This document shows, in pieces, positions 31,400 to 40,700 of a stretch of DNA of 64,000 nt. The notes beneath the pieces were generated by a model. It saw only the letters and a list, made by a program, of their open reading frames with translations, had not been told where the DNA came from and did not search any database. The position numbers and the translations under genes were made by a program. The DNA comes from Clostridia bacterium (GTDB lineage: Bacteria > Bacillota > Clostridia > Oscillospirales > Acutalibacteraceae). The stretch covers positions 1 through 64,000 of the forward strand of contig JAFWYP010000001.1 in assembly GCA_017517665.1 (NCBI GenBank), in the 5' to 3' direction. Every line of letters starts with the position of its first letter. Position 1 is the stretch's first letter.

Positions 31400-32665
31400 A
31401 TGTCGTCACCGCTTGCGGACAGACTGCGTCCGAAAAAAATTGAAGATATAATCGGTCAGCCGCACCTTTTAGGTGAGGGCAAGCCTTTGCGTAATATTAT
31501 TCAGTCGGGCGAATTGCCGAATATGGTGTTTTACGGTCCTCCGGGGGTCGGGAAAACAACTCTTGCAAGCATTATCGCAAAAACAACCGACCGCCATCTT
31601 GTGAAGCTTAACGGCACAACCGCAGGTGCGGCGGATATAAAAGATGTTGTTGCGAAGCTTGATACTTTCATTGCACCCAACGGAATTCTTCTTTATCTCG
31701 ACGAAATTCAGTATTTCAATAAAAAGCAGCAGCAGACTTTGCTTGAATATATCGAAAACGGTGCGATAACCCTCATTGCTTCAACAACCGAAAATCCTTA
31801 TTTCTATGTTTACAGTGCAATTCTCAGCCGTTCAACCGTGTTTGAATTTAAAAGTGTCACATCTTCCGAATCAGAAAAAGCAGTAAGACGTGCATTTGAC
31901 TTCATGGCGGAGGACAGGGGAGAAGAATATACCGTTGAAGACGGTGTTTATTCGCATATCGCAACTGCGAGTGCGGGTGATGTCAGAAAGGCAATAAACA
32001 GCGTTGAACTCTGTGTTCTTTCTGCAAATTCCAATGGTAACAAAAAGATTATAACCCTTGAAAACGCAAAATCACTCACACAGAAAAGTGCTATGAGATA
32101 CGATAAAGACGGCGATGAGCATTACGATATAATATCCGCTTTTCAGAAATCTATGCGCGGTTCAGATCCCGATGCGGCGGTGCATTACCTTGCAAGACTG
32201 CTTGAAGCAGGAGATTTGCCCTCGGCTTGCAGAAGACTTCTCGTCTGCGCCTGCGAGGATGTGGGTCTTGCATATCCGCAGATAATTCCGATAGTCAAAG
32301 CGGCTGTTGATTCTGCGATGATGCTTGGTTTACCGGAAGCGAGAATACCTCTTGCCGATGCTGTTGTACTTGTCGCAACAAGTCCGAAATCAAACAGCGC
32401 ATACGGTGCAATCAACTCTGCAATGGCGGATGTTTCGGCAGGCAGAACAGGCCCTGTGCCCCGTCAGCTTCAGAACATGCATTATGACGGAGAGGATAAT
32501 CCCAACAAGGGTCAGTTCTATAAATATGCCCATGACTTCCCCGGTCATTGGGTTGAACAGCAGTATCTTCCCGATGCAATAAAAAATAAAAAATACTACG
32601 AATTCGGCGATAACAAAATGGAACAGGCATCCAAAGATTACTGGTCAAGAATCAAGAAAAAGTGA
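31400..32665 (+). CDS. rarA: Replication-associated AAA+ ATPase RarA (MgsA)
   Basis: The 421-residue AAA+ protein acts at stalled replication forks. SSPLADRLRPKKIEDIIGQPHLLGEG is the family opening, with Walker A FYGPPGVGKTTLA, Walker B LLYLDEIQYF, sensor LIASTTENPYF and arginine-finger region AILSRSTVFEFK. The C-terminal half (about 240-420) is the tetramerisation part, with DFPGHWVEQQYLPD near the end, typical of RarA and not of clamp loaders or RuvB. AAAGG and AGGGC lie upstream of the ATG. Transcribed alone. Confidence 0.95.
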   Translation: MSSPLADRLRPKKIEDIIGQPHLLGEGKPLRNIIQSGELPNMVFYGPPGVGKTTLASIIAKTTDRHLVKLNGTTAGAADIKDVVAKLDTFIAPNGILLYLDEIQYFNKKQQQTLLEYIENGAITLIASTTENPYFYVYSAILSRSTVFEFKSVTSSESEKAVRRAFDFMAEDRGEEYTVEDGVYSHIATASAGDVRKAINSVELCVLSANSNGNKKIITLENAKSLTQKSAMRYDKDGDEHYDIISAFQKSMRGSDPDAAVHYLARLLEAGDLPSACRRLLVCACEDVGLAYPQIIPIVKAAVDSAMMLGLPEARIPLADAVVLVATSPKSNSAYGAINSAMADVSAGRTGPVPRQLQNMHYDGEDNPNKGQFYKYAHDFPGHWVEQQYLPDAIKNKKYYEFGDNKMEQASKDYWSRIKKK

Positions 32666-32670
32666 TATAC

Positions 32671-32709
32671 AAAACTCAAGGCAGCACAAACCGTGCTGCC
32701 TTGAGTTTT
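32671..32709 (+). terminator. Terminator hairpin after rarA
   Basis: AAAACTCAAGGCAGCAC pairs perfectly with GTGCTGCCTTGAGTTTT (17 bp, five-base loop). The following T-run is short. Confidence 0.75.
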
Positions 32710-32724
32710 GTGGAGGATCTGAAC

Positions 32725-32758
32725 TGTCGGGGCATGAAACCCGACAAGGGGATTTTTT
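32725..32758 (+). terminator. Second terminator after rarA
   Basis: TGTCGGG / CCCGACA with an eight-base loop, then AAGGGGA and six T residues. Together with the previous hairpin it protects the convergent femAB-type gene. Confidence 0.6.
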
Positions 32759-33803
32759 ATTTGTTGAGAATTTTCGCTCTGATTTTGCGTGTGGATTTTG
32801 CGAGTTTTTGTGCTGCGTTTACTGCCGCGAATCCGAATTTATCAATGATGAGATCCGCTTCACCCATAAGTTCCATATAGTCATTGCAGAAGCCTCTCTT
32901 GAATTTGAAAATACCGTGCAGAGGATTATTTTCATCGGGATATCCGCCTCTGAAATCGTAGTATTTACAGCCGCTTTCCATTGCCCATTTAATCATTTCC
33001 CATTGGACAAGGTGGTTGGGCATAACATTGCGGTATTCGTTTGAGCTTGCACCATAGACATACCATACCTTGTCTCCGCAGAGAACGTCAAGTGCGCCTG
33101 CAATCGGTTTGCCTTCGTAATAAGCAAGATAAATTCTTGCATTTTCTCCGAATGCATCCATGATTCTTCTGAAATATGAAACATCACGGGTTACAAAATT
33201 ATCTCTTGAACCCGTAACAAGCATAAGCTTGTGGAAATCCTCGCATGCTTCTGCGCCTTTAACTTCAACCTTAACGCCTTTTCGCTCTGCAAGGCGGATA
33301 TTATAGCGTGTTTTAGGATGGAATGTGAGCATTAACTCTTCTTCTGTTTTACCGCTTATGTCAAGTCGGAAAATATATCTTGACTGAATGGTGTCAAAGT
33401 TTGCACTGTGTTCCTTGAAGGTGAACCCCATATTTTCAAGCTGGGAAATATATTTTGAGTTGGAAGCAAGAGTATCTGTGTCTATTTTAAAAGTATAAGC
33501 CTTGTTTTTTATTCCGTATTCCTTGGCGGCGGTCAGGAGCTCTGTTACGGTTTCTGTATCGTCAAGGTCGCAGACAGGACCTCTCGGAGAATACATCATT
33601 TTGAACGGAGTCATTGGTATCTGACGGAGCAATACAGCGCAAACGCCCTTTATTTCTCCATTATTGTCACGGGCAATGAAACCTGTCCACTCCCATTCTT
33701 TTTTTACATTTCCCCATGCTGAGGATTGCTGCATATGTCCTTTCGGATGACTGCACAGAAATCTGTCAAACTCCTGAGCATTTTCAATTTTTACTATTTC
33801 CAT
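32757..33803 (-). CDS. FemAB-type peptidoglycan bridge aminoacyltransferase
   Basis: A 348-residue protein with the two GNAT-like domains of FemX/FemA, which add amino acids from aminoacyl-tRNA to the lipid II stem peptide. SSAWGNVKKEWEW near the start, HPKTRYNIRLAERKGVKV in the middle and KYYDFRGGYPDENNPLHGIFKFKRGF near the end are family blocks. Length is that of FemX-like enzymes without the long coiled coil of FemA/B. Cytoplasmic face of the membrane. AAAGGAG precedes the ATG, which overlaps the upstream CCA-type gene by 10 bases. The amino acid added cannot be read from sequence. Confidence 0.9.
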   Translation of the reverse strand: MEIVKIENAQEFDRFLCSHPKGHMQQSSAWGNVKKEWEWTGFIARDNNGEIKGVCAVLLRQIPMTPFKMMYSPRGPVCDLDDTETVTELLTAAKEYGIKNKAYTFKIDTDTLASNSKYISQLENMGFTFKEHSANFDTIQSRYIFRLDISGKTEEELMLTFHPKTRYNIRLAERKGVKVEVKGAEACEDFHKLMLVTGSRDNFVTRDVSYFRRIMDAFGENARIYLAYYEGKPIAGALDVLCGDKVWYVYGASSNEYRNVMPNHLVQWEMIKWAMESGCKYYDFRGGYPDENNPLHGIFKFKRGFCNDYMELMGEADLIIDKFGFAAVNAAQKLAKSTRKIRAKILNK

Positions 33804-35155
33804 AATTGCTCCTTTCGCAACCCTGCAAGCTGTTTTGCCCTTTCAATTAATTTCTCCTTATCGTTGGGCAGCTTTTCATCCATAACTTCATCAAGAAGCT
33901 TTTCAAGAATCTTCCCCATGGCAGGTGAAGGGTATATTCCTATATTTTCAAGAACCTTGCCGTCAATTGCAAGGTCTCTGATTTTAAAACATGTATCTTC
34001 TTCTTTGATTTGTTCTAATATTTTTTTGCCGATTTTATTTTCTTTAAGACTTTCCGAACGGAATTTCGGGTTTTGCGCCAGAACATCGGCTTCTCTTATC
34101 AGAAACAGATTTTCCACTGTTTCAATCCCGAGTTTTGCAATGTATTTTTTGTAAGTTTTCTTGCTGATTCTGTCGGGCAGAAAATCGTGGTATTCAACAA
34201 GATTGCGCACCGTATATCTGAATTTGTTTGATGTTTTGAGCCGTGATAATGCTTCAGAAACGATTTTTTTGCTGATTTTACCGTGTGAATAAAAGTGGTC
34301 AACACCGTTTTCGTCGGTTGATTTGCAATGAGGTTTTCCCGAATCGTGGAAAAGCATGGCAAAACGAAGTTCAGCTTCAGGCGGAATTGATTCAACAGCT
34401 TTTACCGTGTGCCCCCATACGTCATAAATATGTCTTTCATGGTTTTGTGTGCAGTTGTTCATCGGTTCAAGCTCGGGCAAAACAAAGAAGATAACATCTT
34501 TGTATTCCTGCAGAATTCCGCCTGCATTTTTACCGCAAAGCAGCTTTGACATCTCAACGAAAATCCGTTCAACTGAAATGTTTTTCAGAAGATGTTTGTT
34601 TCTGTGAACACTTTCGGCGGTTTCGCTTGCGATATCAAAACCGAGAACAGACGAAAATCTCAATGCACGAAGTATTCTGAGGGCATCCTCACCGAAGCGT
34701 TTGTCGGGATTCCCGACACAGCGTATAAGTTTTTTGCTTATATCATCGTATCCGCCGAAAGGGTCAATCAATCCGCTTTTCGGAGAATATGCCATTGCGT
34801 TTACGGTGAAATCCCTGCGCGATAAATCATCCTCAACTCTGTCAGTGAATTCAACCTCATCGGGATGTCGGTTATCGGAATAACCTTTTTCAATTCTGTA
34901 GGTTGTTATTTCAAGCGGCATTCCGTCAATGATAACGGTAACCGTTCCGTGTTTTATACCGGTTTCTATTGTTCTGAAATCTTTAAAAAACTCAAGTGTT
35001 TCTTCTGGCAGGGCAGATGTTGTGATATCCCAGTCATTGACAGGTATATTCATGAGGATATTACGAACCGCACCCCCGACTATATAGGCGGAATAACCGC
35101 CGTTTTCGAGAATTTCAATTGCCGTATTGACTTGTGACGGAATATTTATTACCAT
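33794..35155 (-). CDS. CCA tRNA nucleotidyltransferase / polyA polymerase family
   Basis: A 453-residue class II nucleotidyltransferase with GGYSAYIVGGAVRNILMN (GGxVRD-type loop), VNDWDITTSA (catalytic DxD), RRDFTVNAMAYSP (RRDFTINA) and an HD domain (LFHDSGKPHC, about 245-330). This is the CCA-adding layout of Firmicutes; whether it adds CC, A or CCA cannot be told. In-frame TTG 35170 and ATG 35155 are possible starts; ATG is chosen although neither has a good ribosome site, which is odd. The start is only 30 bases from the divergent ArsC-like start, so its promoter must lie inside that gene. Confidence 0.9.
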   Translation of the reverse strand: MVINIPSQVNTAIEILENGGYSAYIVGGAVRNILMNIPVNDWDITTSALPEETLEFFKDFRTIETGIKHGTVTVIIDGMPLEITTYRIEKGYSDNRHPDEVEFTDRVEDDLSRRDFTVNAMAYSPKSGLIDPFGGYDDISKKLIRCVGNPDKRFGEDALRILRALRFSSVLGFDIASETAESVHRNKHLLKNISVERIFVEMSKLLCGKNAGGILQEYKDVIFFVLPELEPMNNCTQNHERHIYDVWGHTVKAVESIPPEAELRFAMLFHDSGKPHCKSTDENGVDHFYSHGKISKKIVSEALSRLKTSNKFRYTVRNLVEYHDFLPDRISKKTYKKYIAKLGIETVENLFLIREADVLAQNPKFRSESLKENKIGKKILEQIKEEDTCFKIRDLAIDGKVLENIGIYPSPAMGKILEKLLDEVMDEKLPNDKEKLIERAKQLAGLRKEQLWK

Positions 35156-35185
35156 AATATCATAACCCAAAAAGGAGAAATTTTT

Positions 35186-35527
35186 ATGAATATACAGATT
35201 TTCGGAACGAATAAATGCTTTGACACCAAAAAAGCGCAGAGATATTTCAAGGAGAGGGGAATAAAGTTTCAGTTTATTGACCTTACTCAGAAAAATTTCA
35301 GTAAGGGTGAGTATAACAGCGTAAAACAGGCTGTCGGCTCTATGGAAACCTTGATTGACGAAAAATCAAAGGCTTATGAAAAGCATTTTATCAAGTATCT
35401 TGCAAGCAAAGAGGCTGTTGAAGAGAAGCTCCTTGAACACGGTGAGCTTTTTAAAACGCCTATTGTCAGAAACGGTAAACAGGCAACCGTAGGCTACTGC
35501 CCCGAAATATGGAAAACCTGGGATTAA
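35186..35527 (+). CDS. ArsC/Spx-family thioredoxin-fold protein
   Basis: A 113-residue protein of the ArsC/Spx family. IFGTNKCFDTKKAQRYF holds a single Cys in the active loop; Spx would have CxxC, here C-F-D-T, so it is nearer the YffB/ArsC branch. FKTPIVRNGKQATVGY matches the later TPI-vR block. It could be a glutathione-independent arsenate reductase-like or a regulator; no arsenic genes are near. AAGGAG 9 bases before the ATG. Its TAA overlaps the stop of the convergent fucosidase gene by 4 bases. Confidence 0.78.
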   Translation: MNIQIFGTNKCFDTKKAQRYFKERGIKFQFIDLTQKNFSKGEYNSVKQAVGSMETLIDEKSKAYEKHFIKYLASKEAVEEKLLEHGELFKTPIVRNGKQATVGYCPEIWKTWD

Positions 35528-36945
35528 TATGCCTCGAATTTTGCTATTGTTGCAAAGCATCTTGATTTGTTTATAACGAGCTTGAAGTAACGGGCTCTTG
35601 CTTCATCAAATCGGCAGATTTTCTTGTATCCTATGGTTGTTCCCGCACCGAATTTTTTCCATTTACCCTTTACCATTGCGTAGAGGGTGAATTTTTCTAT
35701 CTGCTGGCCTGTTCTGATGTGTTCGCCGAGAACGATTTTGTCGATATCGTATTCATCGCCGAGGTCAAGAATAAGCTCTGCACCTTCAGGGTCATCGCCC
35801 GAATGCCAGTATTCTTCTGGATTGCTGCTGAGCGCCATCTGCCCCGTATGTTTTTCGTCGAGATGACGGTTATCTGTTATTATCGAACCTTCTGCAAGGT
35901 TTTCGTTGAAGTCAATTTCAAGCTGTGCGCCCATTGAAAGAAGGGTTTCCATGTCTTTTTCGTGGATTTTTCCTTCGGTGGTAGGGGAGATATTGAGAAG
36001 GAAATTTGCGTTTGAACCAACGGAATTATAATAGATTTCCATAAGCTTTGAAAGCGGCTTTACGGAATAATCTTCCTCGGGATGATAAAACCAGCCTTTT
36101 CTGAGCGAAACATCAACCTCGGCGGGATACCATATGAGCTTGTTGCATTTTTTGATAGCTTTCCTGCTGCCCAAATCAAGGGCAGTGGGATTTATTTTTT
36201 TAGGGGGCTTTGAAACTTCTTTCTGACTCTGTGCAGCAATAATCTCATGGTTTGAATGCCAGTAAGGCACAACGCTCCACTCGCTTGCGCGGCAGACCCC
36301 CGCTTCATTTCCGCACCAACGGACATCGGGGCCTGTGATGTTGATTGTTGCTTCGGGCTGGAGTTCACGGATTAATTTATAATAGCTTTCCCAGTCGTAC
36401 TGCTGAACTTTGCCGTTAGGACCTTCTCCGCATGCGCCGTCAAACCAAACGCAGAAAATATCGCCGTAGCCTGTGAGGAGCTCACGAAGCTGATTCAAAA
36501 AATAACGGTTATACGATTCTCCCGAACCGTATGTGGGTTCGTGTCTGTCCCACGGTGAAAGATAAACACCGAATTTAAGACCGAATTCCTTACAGGCTTT
36601 TGCACATTCGGCAACAACATCGCCTTTGCCGTCACGCCACTTGCTCGAACGTACGCTGTGGTCTGTATACGCCGAAGGCCAGAGACAGAAACCGTCATGA
36701 TGTTTGCAGGTGAGAATAACAGCTTTCATGCCTGCAAGCTGACAGATTTTTACCCACTGACGGCAATCAAGCTTTTCGGGATTGAATAATTCAGGGTCTT
36801 CATTACCGTTGCCCCATTCGGAATTTGTGAATGTGTTTATTCCAAAATGGAAGAATGCATAAAATTCAAGCTCCTGCCATTCAAGCTGTCTTTCGCTCGG
36901 TACGATCGAAGCGGCATATTTAACAAAATCGGGTGTTTTACTCAT
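35524..36945 (-). CDS. Alpha-L-fucosidase, GH29, with C-terminal F5/8C domain
   Basis: A 473-residue protein with a GH29 TIM barrel (about 20-330) and a C-terminal discoidin-like carbohydrate-binding domain (about 340-473; LILDLGDEYDIDKIVLGEHI). FAFFHFGINTFTNSEWG-type opening, CKHHDGFCLWPS, FGVYLSPWDRHEP and CVWFDGACGEG are GH29 motifs; Asp169 in WFDG is the expected nucleophile. No signal peptide, so it trims fucose inside the cell, perhaps alpha-1,3/1,4-linked (subfamily B-like, inference). Its ATG overlaps the end of the XRE regulator gene by 8 bases, so both depend on the structured leader at 37391-37602. Confidence 0.9.
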   Translation of the reverse strand: MSKTPDFVKYAASIVPSERQLEWQELEFYAFFHFGINTFTNSEWGNGNEDPELFNPEKLDCRQWVKICQLAGMKAVILTCKHHDGFCLWPSAYTDHSVRSSKWRDGKGDVVAECAKACKEFGLKFGVYLSPWDRHEPTYGSGESYNRYFLNQLRELLTGYGDIFCVWFDGACGEGPNGKVQQYDWESYYKLIRELQPEATINITGPDVRWCGNEAGVCRASEWSVVPYWHSNHEIIAAQSQKEVSKPPKKINPTALDLGSRKAIKKCNKLIWYPAEVDVSLRKGWFYHPEEDYSVKPLSKLMEIYYNSVGSNANFLLNISPTTEGKIHEKDMETLLSMGAQLEIDFNENLAEGSIITDNRHLDEKHTGQMALSSNPEEYWHSGDDPEGAELILDLGDEYDIDKIVLGEHIRTGQQIEKFTLYAMVKGKWKKFGAGTTIGYKKICRFDEARARYFKLVINKSRCFATIAKFEAY

Positions 36946-37327
36946 TATGAATCCATCCTTTTTCGGTAGTAGTATTTTTCAGAACAAAACTCCAGTATTC
37001 CTCGGACACACCATTGCTCAGTGCGTAATTGATTAAACCAATCAGTGCGGGTCTGTCAAGAACATATCGGAACATTTCGGGAGGCAGCATTCCTCTGTCG
37101 GCATATGCAAGCAGCCTGAATCTTTCGGCTTCCTCGCCCGAAAGATTTAATTTATTAATCAGAATATGCAAATCGTTATCATCGGGAGGAGAATTGTTTT
37201 TGCCTTTTTCTATATTGCTTATATATTGCGCTGTCTTGTGCAATTCAGCAGCGAGTTCGCCTTGCGAAAGTTTGGCATTTTCTCTTGCCTGTTTGAGCAT
37301 GATGCCAAACGGGGTAGGAATATACAT
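36938..37327 (-). CDS. XRE-family transcriptional regulator
   Basis: A 129-residue protein with an N-terminal Cro/C1 helix-turn-helix (about 8-65): MLKQARENAKLSQGELAAEL and TAQYISNIEKGK are the two recognition halves. The C-terminal part is helical (DRPALIGLINYAL) and may dimerise or bind a ligand. AAGGAGG 7 bases before the ATG is strong. It is translationally coupled to the GH29 gene and lies behind a promoter with a palindrome at its start site, so it probably controls its own operon. This layout also occurs in toxin-antitoxin units, but the partner here is a clear glycosidase. Confidence 0.85.
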   Translation of the reverse strand: MYIPTPFGIMLKQARENAKLSQGELAAELHKTAQYISNIEKGKNNSPPDDNDLHILINKLNLSGEEAERFRLLAYADRGMLPPEMFRYVLDRPALIGLINYALSNGVSEEYWSFVLKNTTTEKGWIHNE

Positions 37328-37390
37328 AGCTCTCCTCCTTTCCTGAAATGATTATATATAATAAGTGTTAAATAAATATGAATTTGTTGC

Positions 37391-37437
37391 AAAAATCCCG
37401 AGCCGTACCCGAACACCGTCAATCGCGGTGCTCGGGT
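37391..37437 (-). promoter_or_regulatory. Candidate transcription attenuator before the XRE-GH29 operon
   Basis: On the leftward RNA, ACCCGAGCACCG (37437-37426) can pair with CGGTGTTCGGGT (37418-37407), 12 bp with one G-U; or CCCGAGC (37436-37430) can pair with GCTCGGG (37403-37397), directly followed by ATTTTT. The two share an arm, so only one can form: an antiterminator/terminator pair, or the end of a short RNA of about 175 bases. The G-U pair becomes A-C on the other strand, which supports the leftward direction. Confidence 0.5.
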
Positions 37438-37544
37438 TATTTTGGAGGATTTGTTATGTTTATGGTGAATATATTAAGGATTCACCGTTATTTTTGAAAG
37501 AAAAAGCCTTGAAAGGATTATCGGTTGCTCGATATTGATTAACA

Positions 37545-37568
37545 TCAATAAACAAATTTGTTTATTGA
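37545..37568. promoter_or_regulatory. 24-bp perfect palindrome at the XRE operon start site
   Basis: CAATAAACAAA mirrors TTTGTTTATTG with one more T/A pair outside; no mismatch. It lies just after the leftward -10 box, over the predicted first transcribed bases, the classic place for a repressor site. The XRE protein is the first candidate binder. Confidence 0.6.
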
Positions 37569-37573
37569 ATAAA

Positions 37574-37602
37574 ATGATAACATGAATTGTGAGAAAAGTC
37601 AA
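37574..37602 (-). promoter_or_regulatory. Promoter of the XRE-GH29 operon or leader RNA
   Basis: Leftward TTGACT (37602-37597), 17 bp, TATCAT (37579-37574). It leaves a leader of about 240 bases before the regulator gene; the 373-base gap 37328-37700 holds this leader, the hairpin GGTGAAT/ATTCACC (37464-37486) and the downstream terminator of the next unit. Confidence 0.7.
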
Positions 37603-37660
37603 GAATTTCTCAAATAAAAGTTGCAATAAATTGTGTGGGAAAGACGCGTTGAATAATAAA

Positions 37661-37686
37661 AAGGAACGCCGTTTCCGACGTTCCTT
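37661..37686 (-). terminator. Intrinsic terminator after the GH106-like gene
   Basis: AAGGAACG / CGTTCCTT stem with a ten-base loop; leftward it is followed by five T residues. Confidence 0.82.
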
Positions 37687-37700
37687 AAATGAAATAATGT

Positions 37701-40700
37701 TTATTTTGCTTTGATTATCGGTCTTGCGAGGATGCCGACATCGCGGAGTACATATTCATAGCTCCAGCATTCCTCGTTGCTTCTCCATGCGCCGGGGCCG
37801 TGCCATGAGTGTTTGTTATCGGTAAGATGAACTGCGCCGAAGCCGTTGAAACGGTTGCCGAAGAGGGTGATGTCAATCTTGTGATTTCCTGCACCGAGGC
37901 CGTCAATTTCAAGGTGATAGGGGGGATAAACAATCTTGCCTTTTGTTTCACCGTCAATTGAAACGGAAATAAGAGCACCTCTGTATCTTGTTGCTTCAAT
38001 TACGAATGCTTCGCCTTCGGATTCAAGATGATATGTGATGTTTCCGCCGTAGAAGGGGAGCCCCTGATTTACAATTGAACCGAAACCGAGCTTTTCGGGA
38101 AGTGCGGTTATAATCTTTTCTCTGCCCGTAACTCTTACGCCGAAATCGCCGAGGAGATAACACCACTCGGTGTTTGTTCGTTTTCCGAAGGGGAGGGTTA
38201 TTTCAAGAATATTTTCGCCCTTCTTTATATTTGTGAGCGGAACGGTTTTGATATCCTTATCAACATACCAGCCCTTGATATTGTTAGCGATTTCATTGCC
38301 GTTGAATACGATTTTTGCTTTTTCGGCATCTTCAAGAGCAAGCTCTGCTCCGCTGTAATCAATTTCGCTGTTGATATTAAAACGAAGGGTTACATAGTGC
38401 TCGATTGTTTCGGGCTCAAGAACCCAGGGCTGAGCAACATGACCGCCTCTTTCAACAAATCCGAGAGCTTCTCTGCAAACGTTATCAAGACGGAGAATTT
38501 CTTCTTCGGGCATAAATTCACCGCCGTCAAGGGAAAATTCGGCAATATCGAGAAGATATGCATTTCTTTCGGAGAGGGTATAATCAACAAGTGCGGGCAT
38601 AGCCTTTGCGTCAAGCAAATCAACGTTTCTGAGGTCTTCGCCTATTAAAGCGGACTTGCCTTCGTCAAGCCTGAGAAGAAGGCTGTCATAATTATAAAGT
38701 ATTTTTGAAACAATCGTACAGCCGTTGATATACTTGCAGGGGATTTTGTTTATATCACCGCTGATTGTGTCATAAATATAAGGTATGTATTCGCCCTTGA
38801 TGCTGATTCTGAGGTTGTTTTCGCTGATAACATCCTTATTATAAGGCTCACGGCACCTGCTGATAAAGAGCCAGCGGCTGCTGCCGTCCTGACGGAGCTG
38901 ATAAATAAAGCCTTCGGAAAGTCTGCCGTTTGATTCACGGATTGTTATTGTTCTGTTATCGTCAAGAACGCTGAGAATCTTTTCTTTATCAAACGAAACA
39001 ACCGTTGATTTTTCATAGAGAGCCTTGCCTCTTTCGCTGATTATGCCGTTCTCATAAACGGGAGCATTGCCTGCAAAGATAAGCTTACCGCCTGCTTCAC
39101 GGAATTTTTCAAGACGCTCAAGAGTTGTTGAACGGAGTGTTTCGCAATCGGGAACGATGATTGCATCATATTCCATTTCGCCTACCTTAAGCGGTGCGGA
39201 GGCGTTTTTGCAGAGCATGGGGAATAACGATTCACTGATGTAGTTGAAATCTATGCTGCCCTTGAGAAGCCAATCGGCGAGATTTTCAAACTTTTCATCC
39301 ATGTTTTCACGGGTAAGAGCTGTTTTGTCGTTGGGACCCCAGTGAAGCCAATAACTTTCAACGGGATGAATTACACCGACCTTAACAACGGGCTTGCCTC
39401 TTGTCATAGCGGTGTTTACTCTTGCGAAATGATCTTCAAGATATGAGAATTCTTCCCACCAGGGTGACTGATAGTGAATTGAAGCGGGATAGTCTCTCTT
39501 TGCTTCGCCGCCCATGGCATACCATGAAAGGTGGGGAACTCTTATTGTAACGCCGAGGCAAGCCTGCCAGTCGCCGTGAAGCTTATAGCCTCTGAAATCG
39601 TAGTCCCAGCCCGTAACGCCGTAAAGCTCGGAAAGCATACCTTCTCTGCCGAACTGATGAACGGCGGACTGAGCCTGCTTTGCGGTTGTGAACTCAAAGC
39701 TTGCGCAGAGCATATCAATGCCGGGGAGGTCAAATCCTCTGTATGAGCGCATTGCTTCGCCGAGTGCGGCGGTCTGACTGTGGAGAGAGGGCTCTTCCAT
39801 CATGTGACCCGTAAGAGCGATGCCGTTTTCGCGGCACCATTCACCGCACACATCGGCAAATGCCTGAGAGAATCTTTCGGAAATATGGTCGTGATAGTGA
39901 TAACGGGTGAGAGAAACCTTACCGTTGGGAAGCTCCCAGAAAATTTCGGGGAGATGTTCTATGATATCCTCACCGTACTGTGCTTTGTATGTTTCGGGAA
40001 TATCGTCGGTCCACGGCATGGCGATATCGTCTGTGTCGGTTGAATTGCGAAGAAGTGTTTTGCGGGTGAACTGCGGTTCATCCGTGAAAATTGCCGGAAC
40101 AACGTTGCCGAAATATTCACCGATTGTTTCCTTGTATCTTTCGTGAGTTACCTCAACGAAACGCTTTACCGCCTTGGGATTGAGGGTGTCAAGATAAGTC
40201 TGGTTATTATACCACGGTGAGGGTGCGTGTATTTTGAGATAGGCATACCATTTTACGCCTTCCGCTTCATCGTTTTCTCCGATTTGCTTGTATGATTTAA
40301 GAAAACCGTTTTCATCAAGAACAACATCATAGCAGGTGATAAGATAACCGTCACCGTTTCTGCTGCCTTCTGCACGGGAATCAATGTTTTCAGTTTCATC
40401 ATCATTGCTGTCGCAGGGGACAGTTGTCATAAGCAGACAGCGTGCACGGTATTCCTTGTCTTTTGTTACAAGACCGCCTGCCGCACCCGAGGGCCATCTG
40501 TCCTCATCGTAAAGCCATGCGAGCATATGCTCTTTGTCGGCTTTTTCCGCACAGCATTTGATAAGTGACATGAATTCGTCGGAAAGATAGTTTGTTGACA
40601 TACCTGTGCGTACATGCATATGGAAGCCGCCCAGCCCCATTTTTTTGAAAACATCAATCTGACGGCAGAGTTCTTCAGCTTTGAGGTCGCTGTTCCATGC

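Noticed and set aside
36938..37327. Antitoxin of a toxin-antitoxin pair
   Set aside because: The coupled partner is a full-length GH29 fucosidase and no small toxin gene is adjacent.
37456..37497. Rightward 13-codon frame with a perfect GGAGG site, like a leader peptide
   Set aside because: No rightward promoter or rightward gene follows; the GGAGG is better explained as the complement of the CCUCC motif in the leftward leader.
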